DNA of 64,000 nucleotides from JAJPKK01 sp963787675. GTDB taxonomy: Bacteria; Pseudomonadota; Alphaproteobacteria; Rhizobiales; Xanthobacteraceae. The stretch covers positions 1 to 64,000 of the forward strand of contig CAWBDV010000018.1 of assembly GCA_963787675.1 (NCBI GenBank). Reading direction: 5' to 3'. Of the stretch, positions 56,413 to 64,000 are shown piece after piece. Each line of letters opens with the position of its first letter. Within the stretch, counting starts at the first letter, position 1. The translations under genes and the position numbers were made by a program. Under the pieces are notes generated by a model, which saw only the letters and a list, made by a program, of their open reading frames with translations, was not told the DNA's origin and searched no databases.

Positions 56413-57432
56413 TCATTTTGGGGCCGGCTCAAATATGATGATGCGAATTTCGTCGGTGTCTTCGGGTGCGACGCCGAGGACTGCGGATCGGTTCGCGGTC
56501 TTCTCGTCCATGCCGCAGAAGGCGACAATCGCGTCTGGCTTCGGCTTGTGTACCGCGAGCGTGGGTCGCGGGCTGTCGATCCAATGGGCGGGCGCATCGA
56601 CCGCGAGGGAGATGTCGGTGACCTTCCAGGCAGCGCCGCCCTTGAAGGGCGCCTGCAGAGTGCGCAGGGTCTGCGGCGTCAGGCAGACGTCGTCCTTCAT
56701 ATCCATGAGATCCTGCTGGTCGTCTTTCGCTATTCCGTATTGCGCCTTGACCGGCACGAATTTGACCATGATCGGCGTCGTCGTGCCTGGCGGTAAGACT
56801 TGGCGCCAAGTGCGAACCACATCGAGCGTCCAGTCGGCCGTTACAGGCGTCTTGGGCTGCGTTGGGTCGCGCGGTGAAATGATGCCAAGGGCCGCCAAGC
56901 GATCGGCAGCATCGGCCGGAAGGGCGGCAAGCGCCTTGTCGACTTCGGGACCGAACGGGATCAACGGTAAACCTTCCGTCCCGATCTCGGCAAGGCGATC
57001 GATGCCGAGTGCGTAGGCATGGACGTCGGCCTTCGTGGTCACCGGCGCGCCGGCAGCAGTGATCGTCAGGCCGACCGGGTTTTCGGGGTTCTTCGAAGCG
57101 AGCACCCAGAACTGGCTGCGATCGGCGCTTGCCTGCAGTTCCGGCAGTGATACGACCGCCGTGAGGTTGAGTTCCGCCTTGCCGGTATTCTTGAGAAAAT
57201 ACGAATAGATGACGCTATCGCTTGCTACGTTGATGTCGACGCCTGCGACTTCCAGATTGGCTGCCGAGGCGATCTGCAGCGCGCCGACCTTAAGCGATGA
57301 TTGCTCCGGCGCACTCGGCGCTTCCGAAACGCTGGGTGCGGCCGGTCTGGTTTGAGCGAACGCCGGAGCAGCCGCGAAAACGGCGCCGGCCAACCCGATT
57401 GCGATCGACCGGACAATGCTCCGGCTAGTCAT
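56413..57432 (-). CDS. Exported protein, possibly DUF4424 family
   Basis: 339 residues; AAAGGAGATC before the ATG at 57432. Signal peptide MTSRSIVRSIAIGLAGAVFA ends at AFAQ. The mature part begins with a beta sandwich (LKVGALQIASAANLEVAGVD, VIYSYFLKNTGKAELNLTAV) that resembles DUF4424, in which an early domain describes charge or ion binding near the surface. The later part has TADWTLDVVRTWRQVLPPGT and DAPAHWIDSPRPTLAVHK. It lies 76 bases downstream of the ricin-B/His-rich gene, in the same orientation, and probably in one transcript. Longer frames to 57972 overlap that gene and were rejected. Confidence 0.7.
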   Translation of the reverse strand: MTSRSIVRSIAIGLAGAVFAAAPAFAQTRPAAPSVSEAPSAPEQSSLKVGALQIASAANLEVAGVDINVASDSVIYSYFLKNTGKAELNLTAVVSLPELQASADRSQFWVLASKNPENPVGLTITAAGAPVTTKADVHAYALGIDRLAEIGTEGLPLIPFGPEVDKALAALPADAADRLAALGIISPRDPTQPKTPVTADWTLDVVRTWRQVLPPGTTTPIMVKFVPVKAQYGIAKDDQQDLMDMKDDVCLTPQTLRTLQAPFKGGAAWKVTDISLAVDAPAHWIDSPRPTLAVHKPKPDAIVAFCGMDEKTANRSAVLGVAPEDTDEIRIIIFEPAPK

Positions 57433-57508
57433 AGGTTGATCTCCTTTGCAGCGAGAACGCCGCGCGCACATCTGCGGTCCTCGCGCAGCGCTAATGTGAG
57501 GTGTCGCG

Positions 57509-58462
57509 TCAGCGGTGTCTGCCACCACCGTGATGGCCACCACCACCGTGATGGCCGCCACCACCGCGATGGCCATGAAAGTGCCCGCCGCCGAAATGTG
57601 CGGGGCCGCGATGGGCCATGAAATGAGCGCCGCCGTGGTGACCGCCGTGGAAGGGCTCACCGCGCGGGTGCCCACCACCATGACGCTCATGATGCTCGCC
57701 GCCATGGTGTTCGCCGCCGTGGTGGTCGCCACGGTGGTGCACCTCGGCGTGGTGACGGTGGCTGCCGTGATGATGCCAGCCATGCCAGCCCTCACGGCCG
57801 CCAAAGCCGAGGCCGAAGCGAAATTCAAAGCCGACGATGTACCAGCCGGGGCCGTTCCAGCCGTCGTCGTACCAGCCGTAGGTCTCGCCGCCCCAAACGA
57901 ATTCTTCATCGTTTGCCGCAACCGGAGCGGCTCCACCGCTGCATTTGACCTGCAGCCGTGCCCACCCGCCAACGTCCGGAACGAGCCGCCACAAGGTGCC
58001 GTCGCCGTAGCTCGCCGGGCTGCTCAGCTTGACGTCGCCCTCGCAATTAAAAGCATTGAGAAGCCTGCCGTCGCGCTTGATCTGAAGCCGTGACCAGCCG
58101 TCGCCCGCCGGCACGAACTTCCACAACTGGCACAAGCCGGTGTTAGGATTCATGGTCAGAACGTCGGTGCACTGTTTGGCCTCGAGAAACTTTTCGTTCC
58201 CCTTAAGCTGCAGCCGCGACCAGCCATCAGCGTCGTGAACGAGCTTCCATAATTGGCAGGAGCCGCCGTCATAGTCCGACGCGGGACTGACATCGAGCGT
58301 GTTGCCGCAGGATTTGGTGTCGAGGTATTTGCCGCCGCCCGGCTGCGCGGAGGCAGGCAGCGGAAGCATCAGCAAACCGGCGAGCGCAAGCAAGCTCGTT
58401 GAGGGATACCGAGAGGGCAGTGCGCTCCGATATGGCGCGTGTTTGATTTGTTCCTGGTGCAT
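57509..58462 (-). CDS. Exported ricin-B-lectin-like domain protein with His/Gly-rich tail
   Basis: 317 residues; CAGGAG seven bases before the ATG at 58462. After a basic N-terminus and signal (SLLALAGLLMLPLPASAQ), a beta-trefoil-like region of about 130 residues has three subunits ending in QLWKLVHDADGWSRLQLKGN, QLWKFVPAGDGWSRLQIKRD and TLWRLVPDVGGWARLQVK, the QxW signature of ricin B-type lectins. The last 90 residues are His/Gly clusters (HGWHHHGSHRHHAEVHHRGD; GHHGGGGHHGGGRHR). It could bind sugars and metal ions at the cell surface; both are inferred. It heads a probable operon with the next two minus-strand genes. Confidence 0.8.
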   Translation of the reverse strand: MHQEQIKHAPYRSALPSRYPSTSLLALAGLLMLPLPASAQPGGGKYLDTKSCGNTLDVSPASDYDGGSCQLWKLVHDADGWSRLQLKGNEKFLEAKQCTDVLTMNPNTGLCQLWKFVPAGDGWSRLQIKRDGRLLNAFNCEGDVKLSSPASYGDGTLWRLVPDVGGWARLQVKCSGGAAPVAANDEEFVWGGETYGWYDDGWNGPGWYIVGFEFRFGLGFGGREGWHGWHHHGSHRHHAEVHHRGDHHGGEHHGGEHHERHGGGHPRGEPFHGGHHGGAHFMAHRGPAHFGGGHFHGHRGGGGHHGGGGHHGGGRHR

Positions 58463-58913
58463 AATCTAACTCCTGATGCGCCACGCGCTGAGCCACTCAA
58501 ATCCCGGCAAATAATTTCCAGCCATTTCATGTACCTCGAAATCCCTTAGTCGGCTTTGATTCGTGTCAATGTGTGCCAGCGACAGTTCAATGCGCATGAA
58601 GAGGAGGCGATGACGTAATCTGGCTGGTGGCAGGGCGGCTTACGAAGCAAGGCCCGCCGTGACGGCTATAAGGCTCGGTGATTGCGTGATTTGGCGAACC
58701 GCGCGGCGGAATTTCGAAAATCGACTGCAAGCCTCTGATGACGTCCTAGGGTCATCGACACGGGCTGATTTGAACAACCGAGACGCGCCTCGGCAAACAT
58801 GGCGGCCATCAATCCGCCAACGCCGAGAATCCGCATCACGCGCTTCATGTTGTTGACCAGTACGCCCGCAATCGCCGAGGCTGAACCAATCTTCGTCGAA
58901 CCAGACGAGCGCG
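58463..58913. other. Intergenic region, no gene supported
   Basis: 450 bases. A short minus-strand frame (58666-58848) beginning MKRVMRILGVGGLMAAMFAE looks like a signal peptide but lacks a ribosome site and a plausible mature part; not annotated. Confidence 0.4.
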
Positions 58914-60686
58914 TTAAAGTTCGACAGCCAGTGTTGCAGCCACACAGGCGGGCCCCGGTGAAGAACGGCGCACCTCCATGGCATCCACTAAAATATCCAC
59001 CATTCTCGCGGTGGTGGCCTCGTCCTTCACCGCAATGCGTAGCGCGCGGTCCCCGAGTCGCAACCCCATCTGTGCGGTATCGCGGATGAAGAGACCGTGG
59101 GCTCGGCACCGCTCGACCACGGCCGCAGCGTACGGGCCCGCCGGCGGCAGATGACACAGGACGAAGTTAGCGACGCCGGGCACAACATCGAGGTTGAGCG
59201 CATGCAATGCAGTCGCGAGCCGCTCACGCAACACCGCCGTCTCCTTATAGCGCGCAGCGTAGTAGCTGGGGTCCCCGAGTGCTTCGACCGCGGCCACCTG
59301 CGCCGGCAGGCTGACCACCCACGGCGGCGTGATGGCGCGCAATCCCTCGAGCTGATGGCGGCCGGCGCACAGGTAGGCGACACGAGCGCCGCTCAACGCA
59401 TAGACCTTCGACATCGACTTGCAGACCACTACGTTTTCCGAATGGGATGCGAAAGCCTCAAGCGATTGATCCGGGCCCGCATATTCCACATAGGTTTCAT
59501 CGATCCAGAGTCTTGTGCGGGCCGGAGCACGCCGCAGCACGGCTTCCAAATCCCGGCGCGACACATGACGGCCGGTGGGGCTGTTCGGGTTAACCAGCAC
59601 CACGAGATCGTAGTCGTTGGCGAGCGCTGTCTCGAGGCTTGCGAGGTCAAGGTCGTAGCCGTTCCCGCGGCGCACAATGAGACGGTCGACGGCGCAACCC
59701 ACGACGCGCTCCAGCACATGGACATATTCGCCGTAGGTCGGATCGAGGAGGAGCGCGCGCGATGCCGGCGTCATCCATTGGCGCAGTGCGCGAAAGATGA
59801 GGTCTGACGACCCCGCACCGGGAAGGACGTTATCGCGCCCCACGTCGCGACATTTCGCGATCATCTCGACCAGCCCTTCGCATCCGGTCGGAGGCGACGT
59901 CCGCAACAGCCATGGCAGGTGGTCGCTCAATGCTTTGAGGACACCCGGTGCCGGCGGGAACCAGGCGTCGAGCACGTCAGCGTTGATGATCCGAGAAGCG
60001 CGATCGAGGGTGTCGAACTTGATGCCAACAGCCTCGAAAAAGGCGCCACCGTGAAAGCACGCCGCCGGCCGATGAAAGGGGAAATTCAGTTGCCAATCGG
60101 TTTGTCGCGCCAATCGATCGATCATCTTGCTGAAAGTCGCCATTTGCTGGCGGCAGGTTTCGGTGGTCGCCGTCATCACTTCATAGACGACGGCACCGGC
60201 CTTCGTGGTCAGGCCAACAGGCCTAAGACCACTCCTCAGATACATGTTTCTCAGTTCGCGCCGGCCGATGACGACCAGCCGGGTGCCGCCATGAGCTTCG
60301 ACCCATCTTAGCGCCGCATACATGAGCAAAGCCGCCGCTTCGCCGCCTCGTTTCGGCTTGAGGACCGTCAGAAGGCGGACCTCGTAGAGCCGGTCGTCGA
60401 ACGGGAACGGAAGCTCATTGCGCGCAAAATACTTGTCCACCGAATATGGTGCGCCGGTTGGCGGCGTGATGCTGATGAAGCCTGCGATCTCGCCCTGCGA
60501 TCTCACGACCAGATAGACGTTGTACGCATCGAGGTCGTCACGCAGGAAACCGGCACTGTTGACGCCGTGCTGGGCGAGCTCTCGCGCGTAGACGTCATGG
60601 CGGAAACGATAGATCACTTCGCGCTCTGCCTCTGATGCAGCCGAGATGTCGAGCCGAAAAGACTTTGCCATGTTCACCCACATCAT
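58914..60686 (-). CDS. Fusion of GNAT/autoinducer-synthase-like acyltransferase with PLP aminotransferase
   Basis: 590 residues. Residues 10-165 form a GNAT-type domain (YRFRHDVYARELAQHGVNSA, RLYEVRLLTVLKPKRGGEAA, RELRNMYLRSGLRPVG) resembling acyl-homoserine-lactone synthase/GNAT folds. A linker of about 50 residues (NFPFHRPAACFHGGAFFEAV) leads into a fold-type I aminotransferase of the histidinol-phosphate group from about 235: GAGSSDLIFRALRQWM, NPNSPTG (366-372), WIDETYVEY with Asp396, and the PLP Lys427 in VVCKSMSKVYALSGARVAYL. Aminotransferase and acyltransferase in one chain would let an amine product be acylated directly. Substrates unknown. Starts at 60686 and 60671 are both possible. 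Intact frame. Confidence 0.85.
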   Translation of the reverse strand: MMWVNMAKSFRLDISAASEAEREVIYRFRHDVYARELAQHGVNSAGFLRDDLDAYNVYLVVRSQGEIAGFISITPPTGAPYSVDKYFARNELPFPFDDRLYEVRLLTVLKPKRGGEAAALLMYAALRWVEAHGGTRLVVIGRRELRNMYLRSGLRPVGLTTKAGAVVYEVMTATTETCRQQMATFSKMIDRLARQTDWQLNFPFHRPAACFHGGAFFEAVGIKFDTLDRASRIINADVLDAWFPPAPGVLKALSDHLPWLLRTSPPTGCEGLVEMIAKCRDVGRDNVLPGAGSSDLIFRALRQWMTPASRALLLDPTYGEYVHVLERVVGCAVDRLIVRRGNGYDLDLASLETALANDYDLVVLVNPNSPTGRHVSRRDLEAVLRRAPARTRLWIDETYVEYAGPDQSLEAFASHSENVVVCKSMSKVYALSGARVAYLCAGRHQLEGLRAITPPWVVSLPAQVAAVEALGDPSYYAARYKETAVLRERLATALHALNLDVVPGVANFVLCHLPPAGPYAAAVVERCRAHGLFIRDTAQMGLRLGDRALRIAVKDEATTARMVDILVDAMEVRRSSPGPACVAATLAVEL

Positions 60687-60962
60687 ATGTCATGTAGCGT
60701 CCGCACACATGATTTTGCCACAAAGGTTGCAAAGCGGCGATTTACGTTCGCCGATCCATTGATCGATGTCGCGCGCAATGGTGCGCGAACGCAGCTGGCG
60801 CAAGTGCGTTGCCACTTTGATCGGCAGTCTGCGGCGCAGCAAGTTCATGAAGCGCATTGCATTGTCACGGCGCTTGATCATGGCCTTCGCGTGGAAGGGT
60901 CTAAAGTTCGGCGTGTCGGGCGTTCGACTCGCAGAGTGTTCAGCAACGGCGCCGCGCGCTTG

Positions 60963-61193
60963 ATGCAGCGCGTTCGCTTCCTCGCTTTCATCGAGGGATT
61001 GCGCCCGCGCGCCGCGGCGATCGATGCGGCGCTTGCCGGCAAGGCGGCGCCTGCGACGACCGCCTATCTCAAGACACTGCTCACGGCGCGACGCGACATC
61101 GCCCGGCTGATCGACTACGGCAGCGCGGTGGCGGCAGTGAATACCGGGTTTCCACGCGTTGCGGCGTGTCGGTTCGACGGCCATGACCACTGA
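60963..61193 (+). CDS. Small hypothetical protein overlapping the primase start
   Basis: 76 residues: LAFIEGLRPRAAAIDAALAG, then YLKTLLTARRDIARLIDYGS, ending 11 bases inside the next gene. Helical, no motif. Overlap and same orientation suggest an operon with the primase, but the upstream part of the frame (60687-60962) looks non-coding and no clear ribosome site is present. Confidence 0.35.
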   Translation: MQRVRFLAFIEGLRPRAAAIDAALAGKAAPATTAYLKTLLTARRDIARLIDYGSAVAAVNTGFPRVAACRFDGHDH

Positions 61194-63327
61194 TCCGTTC
61201 GCTCCCGTTGTTGCCAGCGGGCACGGGCCGAAAAAGAAGCCGCAGGTATGGACTCCAATTCTACCAGTCCCCGGCAACGTCCCGCCGCTGCCGAGGCACC
61301 CCGAACTCGGAATGCCAAGCGCAACTTATTCCTACCGCGACAGCAATGGCGCCCTTCTCGGCTATGTCCTGAGGTTCGACCCGCCTTCTGGCAAGGAGTT
61401 CCGGCCTTGTACGTTCTGCCGCCATCCGAATGGGACGCTGAACGAGTGGCGGTGGCAGACATGGCCCGGCAAGCGCCCAATCTACAACCAGGATAAACTA
61501 CAATTGAGCCCTTCGGCGCGCATCCTCGTTTGCGAAGGGGAAAAAGCTGCGGATGCCGCTGCAAAGCTTGTGCTCGGATTCGTGACCACAACGAGCCCCG
61601 GCGGTGCGAAGGCGGGCGCGCATGCAGATTGGGGACTATTTCGAGGGCGCAGCGTCGTCATATGGCCGGACGCCGACGCATCCGGCGCTGCCTATGCGAA
61701 AGTCGTCGCGAAGCAAGCGGCGGCCGTCGGCGCTCTCGACATCAAGATCATCACGCCGCCGTCCCATCGGCCCGACGGCTGGGATGCCGCCGATGCGCTC
61801 GCTGAGGGTTGGGACGAAATGCAAACCACCCGCCTTATTAGCGCGGCGAAGTCACCGGACACCAAGGCGCAACCGCAAGCAGCCGACCACGGAGACGATG
61901 GCGAACGCCGCCGCGTGCCGCAGCGCGATATTCTCAGCACCTGCGCAGACGATTGCGAGTTCTGGCACGACGCCGACAGCGAAGCATACGTGACGTTTCC
62001 CAAGGGCGATCACCTCGAACATTGGAAGGTTCGATCAAAATTCTTCAAGTTGTTTCTGTCCGGGCGGCTGTTGGAAAAAACGAAAGGCGCGGCAGGCAGC
62101 CAGGCGATCGAAGACGCACAGAGGGTCTTCGAAGCGCGTGCGATCAATGAGGGCACGGAGTATGCGCCTTCGATCCGGGTCGGACGGCGCAATGACCGCC
62201 TGTACATCGATCTGTGTGATGCGCGGTGGCGGGTGGTGGAAATAACACCGCAGAGCTGGAGTGTCGTCGACAGGGCGCCGATCAAATTGATGCGCAGCAA
62301 ATCGATGCGGGCGCTCCCAGAGCCGGAATCTGGATACTTGATTGAAGAGTTGAGGTCGTTCTTCAACATGAGCGACGACGATTACACTCTCACCGTGGCC
62401 TGGATCATCACAGCATTCCGCGAACGTGGGCCGTATCCGATTCTCATCATCGGCGGCGAGCAAGGTTCGGGCAAATCGACGGTTGCGCAGATGATCCGAT
62501 CGCTCGTTGACCCGAGCCGCGCCCCAATCCGATCCACCCCAAAAGACGAACGCGACCTCTTCATTTCTGCAGTCAACAGCTGGGTGCTAGCGTTCGACAA
62601 TTTGAGCGTCATCCCGCCTTGGCTTTCCGATGCCTTATCTGCCATTGCCACCAAAGGTGGGCTGGCGACCAAATTGCTCTATACCGACACGGACGAAATG
62701 ATTTTCGAGGCGCAGAGACCAATCGTTCTCAACGGAATTCCATTTCTCGCGGATCGCCCCGACCTTGCCGAGCGCGCCATAATCGTCCGCTGCAAGACGA
62801 TATCGAGTATCGACCGAATCCCCGAGGACGAACTGTGGCAGCGGTTTCATGACGCGCTTCCGCGCATCTTCGGGGCTATCTGCGGCGCATTGTCCACTGC
62901 ACTGCGCCGATACCCGGAGGTGCGACGCGCCACCCATCCCCGAATGGCCGACATGATGAAATGGGTGACCGCCGCGGCACCGGGCCTCGGTTGGGACAAG
63001 GATCAGCTCGACAAGGCCTACGATGACAAGATGCGCGACACCGCGGAACTGGCGTTCGAAGCCGACAACGTGGCAGGCGCGATCCGCAAATTCATGAGCC
63101 AGCAGGCGAAGGGGTGGGAGGGCACAGCCAACGACTTGCTCATCGAGATCAACAAGCTGATCACTGAGGCAGAGCAACACGCCAAAACGTGGCCGAAATC
63201 CCCTTCAGCATTCAGCAATCGGCTCGAACGGATTGCGCCGCTGTTGCGAGGCCAAGGTCTGATCATCGAGCGCCGGCGCGCGGGTGGCGCCCGCATCATC
63301 ACGATCGTGCGCGCCGAGAAGCCCTGA
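61183..63327 (+). CDS. Primase-helicase of integrative-element type (TOPRIM plus P-loop)
   Basis: 714 residues from the ATG at 61183. The N-terminal part has a zinc-finger-like FRPCTFCRHPNGTLNEWRW, then a TOPRIM domain (ILVCEGEKAADAAAKL near residue 115 and VIWPDADASG near 160, the two acidic motifs). The C-terminal helicase has Walker A IIGGEQGSGKST at about 425 and a Walker-B-like WVLAFDNLSVIPPW. It is similar to D5/phage-plasmid primases of integrative elements and prophage satellites. It points to a second mobile element whose end lies just right of the window. Confidence 0.85.
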   Translation: MTTDPFAPVVASGHGPKKKPQVWTPILPVPGNVPPLPRHPELGMPSATYSYRDSNGALLGYVLRFDPPSGKEFRPCTFCRHPNGTLNEWRWQTWPGKRPIYNQDKLQLSPSARILVCEGEKAADAAAKLVLGFVTTTSPGGAKAGAHADWGLFRGRSVVIWPDADASGAAYAKVVAKQAAAVGALDIKIITPPSHRPDGWDAADALAEGWDEMQTTRLISAAKSPDTKAQPQAADHGDDGERRRVPQRDILSTCADDCEFWHDADSEAYVTFPKGDHLEHWKVRSKFFKLFLSGRLLEKTKGAAGSQAIEDAQRVFEARAINEGTEYAPSIRVGRRNDRLYIDLCDARWRVVEITPQSWSVVDRAPIKLMRSKSMRALPEPESGYLIEELRSFFNMSDDDYTLTVAWIITAFRERGPYPILIIGGEQGSGKSTVAQMIRSLVDPSRAPIRSTPKDERDLFISAVNSWVLAFDNLSVIPPWLSDALSAIATKGGLATKLLYTDTDEMIFEAQRPIVLNGIPFLADRPDLAERAIIVRCKTISSIDRIPEDELWQRFHDALPRIFGAICGALSTALRRYPEVRRATHPRMADMMKWVTAAAPGLGWDKDQLDKAYDDKMRDTAELAFEADNVAGAIRKFMSQQAKGWEGTANDLLIEINKLITEAEQHAKTWPKSPSAFSNRLERIAPLLRGQGLIIERRRAGGARIITIVRAEKP

Positions 63328-64000
63328 GATCGCGCCGAGCGTCCCCCGTTCCCCCTACAGAATTGCATGCCCCACGAACGACCGGCCCCGCCCCTGTCGC
63401 TTCAATCGAACCGGTCGCGAATTGTGGCGCAGTTCGGGCAACCAGGAAGCATAGGGAATCGTTTTTAGTTCGGTGTCGCGCACGCCACCGATTTTAGTGA
63501 CGGCGATGACGGCGGGGTGACGGCAATCCGAGCGGAAGAGATGGCTGCGTCCTTGCGATAAGGGGCGAGATTGGACGGCAGGTCGGCGTTTTCTTTCTCG
63601 GTCTCGGAAGTGAGAAAAGAGAGAGGGAGATGCCAGCCCAGGGCCGTGCAGGATCCAGAGAGCTGGGCCAAAACATTGTCACTGCCGTCACCATCCACCG
63701 TCTCTCCGAAAATCCAACGACTTGCGCGGTGACGGTCTCTAAAGGATCGTCGTCGCGGCGTCGTCACTTCGACCTAGCCACCCACGCAATTTCAGCATAG
63801 CGATCGTAAGCGACGGCGCAGGACGCCTGTGGGGCTGATTGTGAGAGGGGGAGGCGAGGTTCCATCGCCCGCGGGAGGTGCTCCGCTGTACCCACGTGCC
63901 TACCCCCGGCTTTCGCGGTGATTGAGGTCGGCGTCGAGCAGTGGCGACTAGGTGGCGACAGATCCTCGCCACCATGAATTTACATCTCGATCAGGGTTCT
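63328..64000. other. Right-end non-coding stretch with integrase-type repeat
   Basis: 670 bases without a supported gene. The minus-strand frame 63465-63767 (ending ITVTPPSSPSLKSV-like) is possible but lacks any motif. Near the edge is the 22-bp double GTGGCGAC repeat, and an ATG at 63975 may begin a gene outside the window. Confidence 0.35.
63941..63962 (+). repeat. Second copy of the 22-bp double GTGGCGAC repeat
   Basis: 20 of 22 bases match 40859-40880, same orientation, 23 kb away. At 40.9 kb it stands just before the integrase; here it is 13 bases before an ATG at 63975. Confidence 0.5.

Noticed and set aside
56413..57972. 519-codon extension of the DUF4424-like gene
   Set aside because: The first 180 codons are out-of-frame reading of the His-rich gene; the ATG at 57432 has AAAGGAGA and a signal peptide.
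58666..58848. Small signal-peptide-like frame on the minus strand
   Set aside because: No ribosome site and a mature part without features; too weak to list as a gene.
63465..63767. 100-codon minus-strand frame after the primase
   Set aside because: No motif, no ribosome site; coding not supported.

Overview
The window is high-GC DNA from an alphaproteobacterium, most likely of the Bradyrhizobium/Rhodopseudomonas/Xanthobacteraceae type. Supporting this are the H-NS-like protein with the rhizobial C-terminal signature, small zinc-ribbon proteins of a rhizobial style, Bug/TctC and Mo-hydroxylase families, and the tRNA fragment sequences. No rRNA, complete tRNA or CRISPR array was found. Identifications come from reading translations and motifs by eye; no database search was run.

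Left part (1-19.8 kb) is metabolic and mostly chromosomal in style. The first 5.6 kb hold hydrolase genes, three broken by several frameshifts (amidohydrolase, CocE/NonD hydrolase, alpha/beta hydrolase) and one Tat-exported polysaccharide deacetylase with a one-base problem at its start. Then come an intact exported esterase, a secreted RidA, a two-subunit periplasmic molybdenum hydroxylase, a Tat-exported multi-domain RidA, SelO, Tex and an H-NS-type protein. From 19.8 to 26.4 kb are small exported or membrane proteins, a Gly/His-rich protein with a clear terminator, a TPR lipoprotein-like repeat protein and a P-loop kinase.

Middle part (27-42 kb) is accessory and in places clearly more AT-rich. 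It carries a PD-(D/E)XK protein, a GIY-YIG-like protein, a trypsin-like protease divergent from a two-gene operon (a large protein whose N-terminus looks like a decayed DUF6602-type nuclease, plus a one-pass membrane protein one base downstream), a phospholipase-D-type nuclease and an ArdC antirestriction protein. Remnants of SRAP, carboxylesterase and zinc-ribbon genes lie between them. This looks like a defence island. A tyrosine integrase (40.9-42.2 kb) sits between a 3' fragment of tRNA-Thr(CGU) and a 3' fragment of tRNA-Arg(CCG) in opposite orientations, so at least two integration events met here.

Right part (42-64 kb) has IS481 debris fused to an H-NS fragment, a RecD2 fragment, a VOC protein, a very large TIR-transmembrane-TPR gene, an intact IS1182-type element, a set of exported proteins (delta-60 repeat, DUF4424-like, ricin-B/His-rich), a GNAT-aminotransferase fusion and a TOPRIM/helicase primase of integrative-element type. 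The TIR gene has 32 repeats of 48 residues and two identical +1 frameshift sites exactly two repeats apart; this and the 30.5-33.0 kb operon are the best candidates for undescribed biology.
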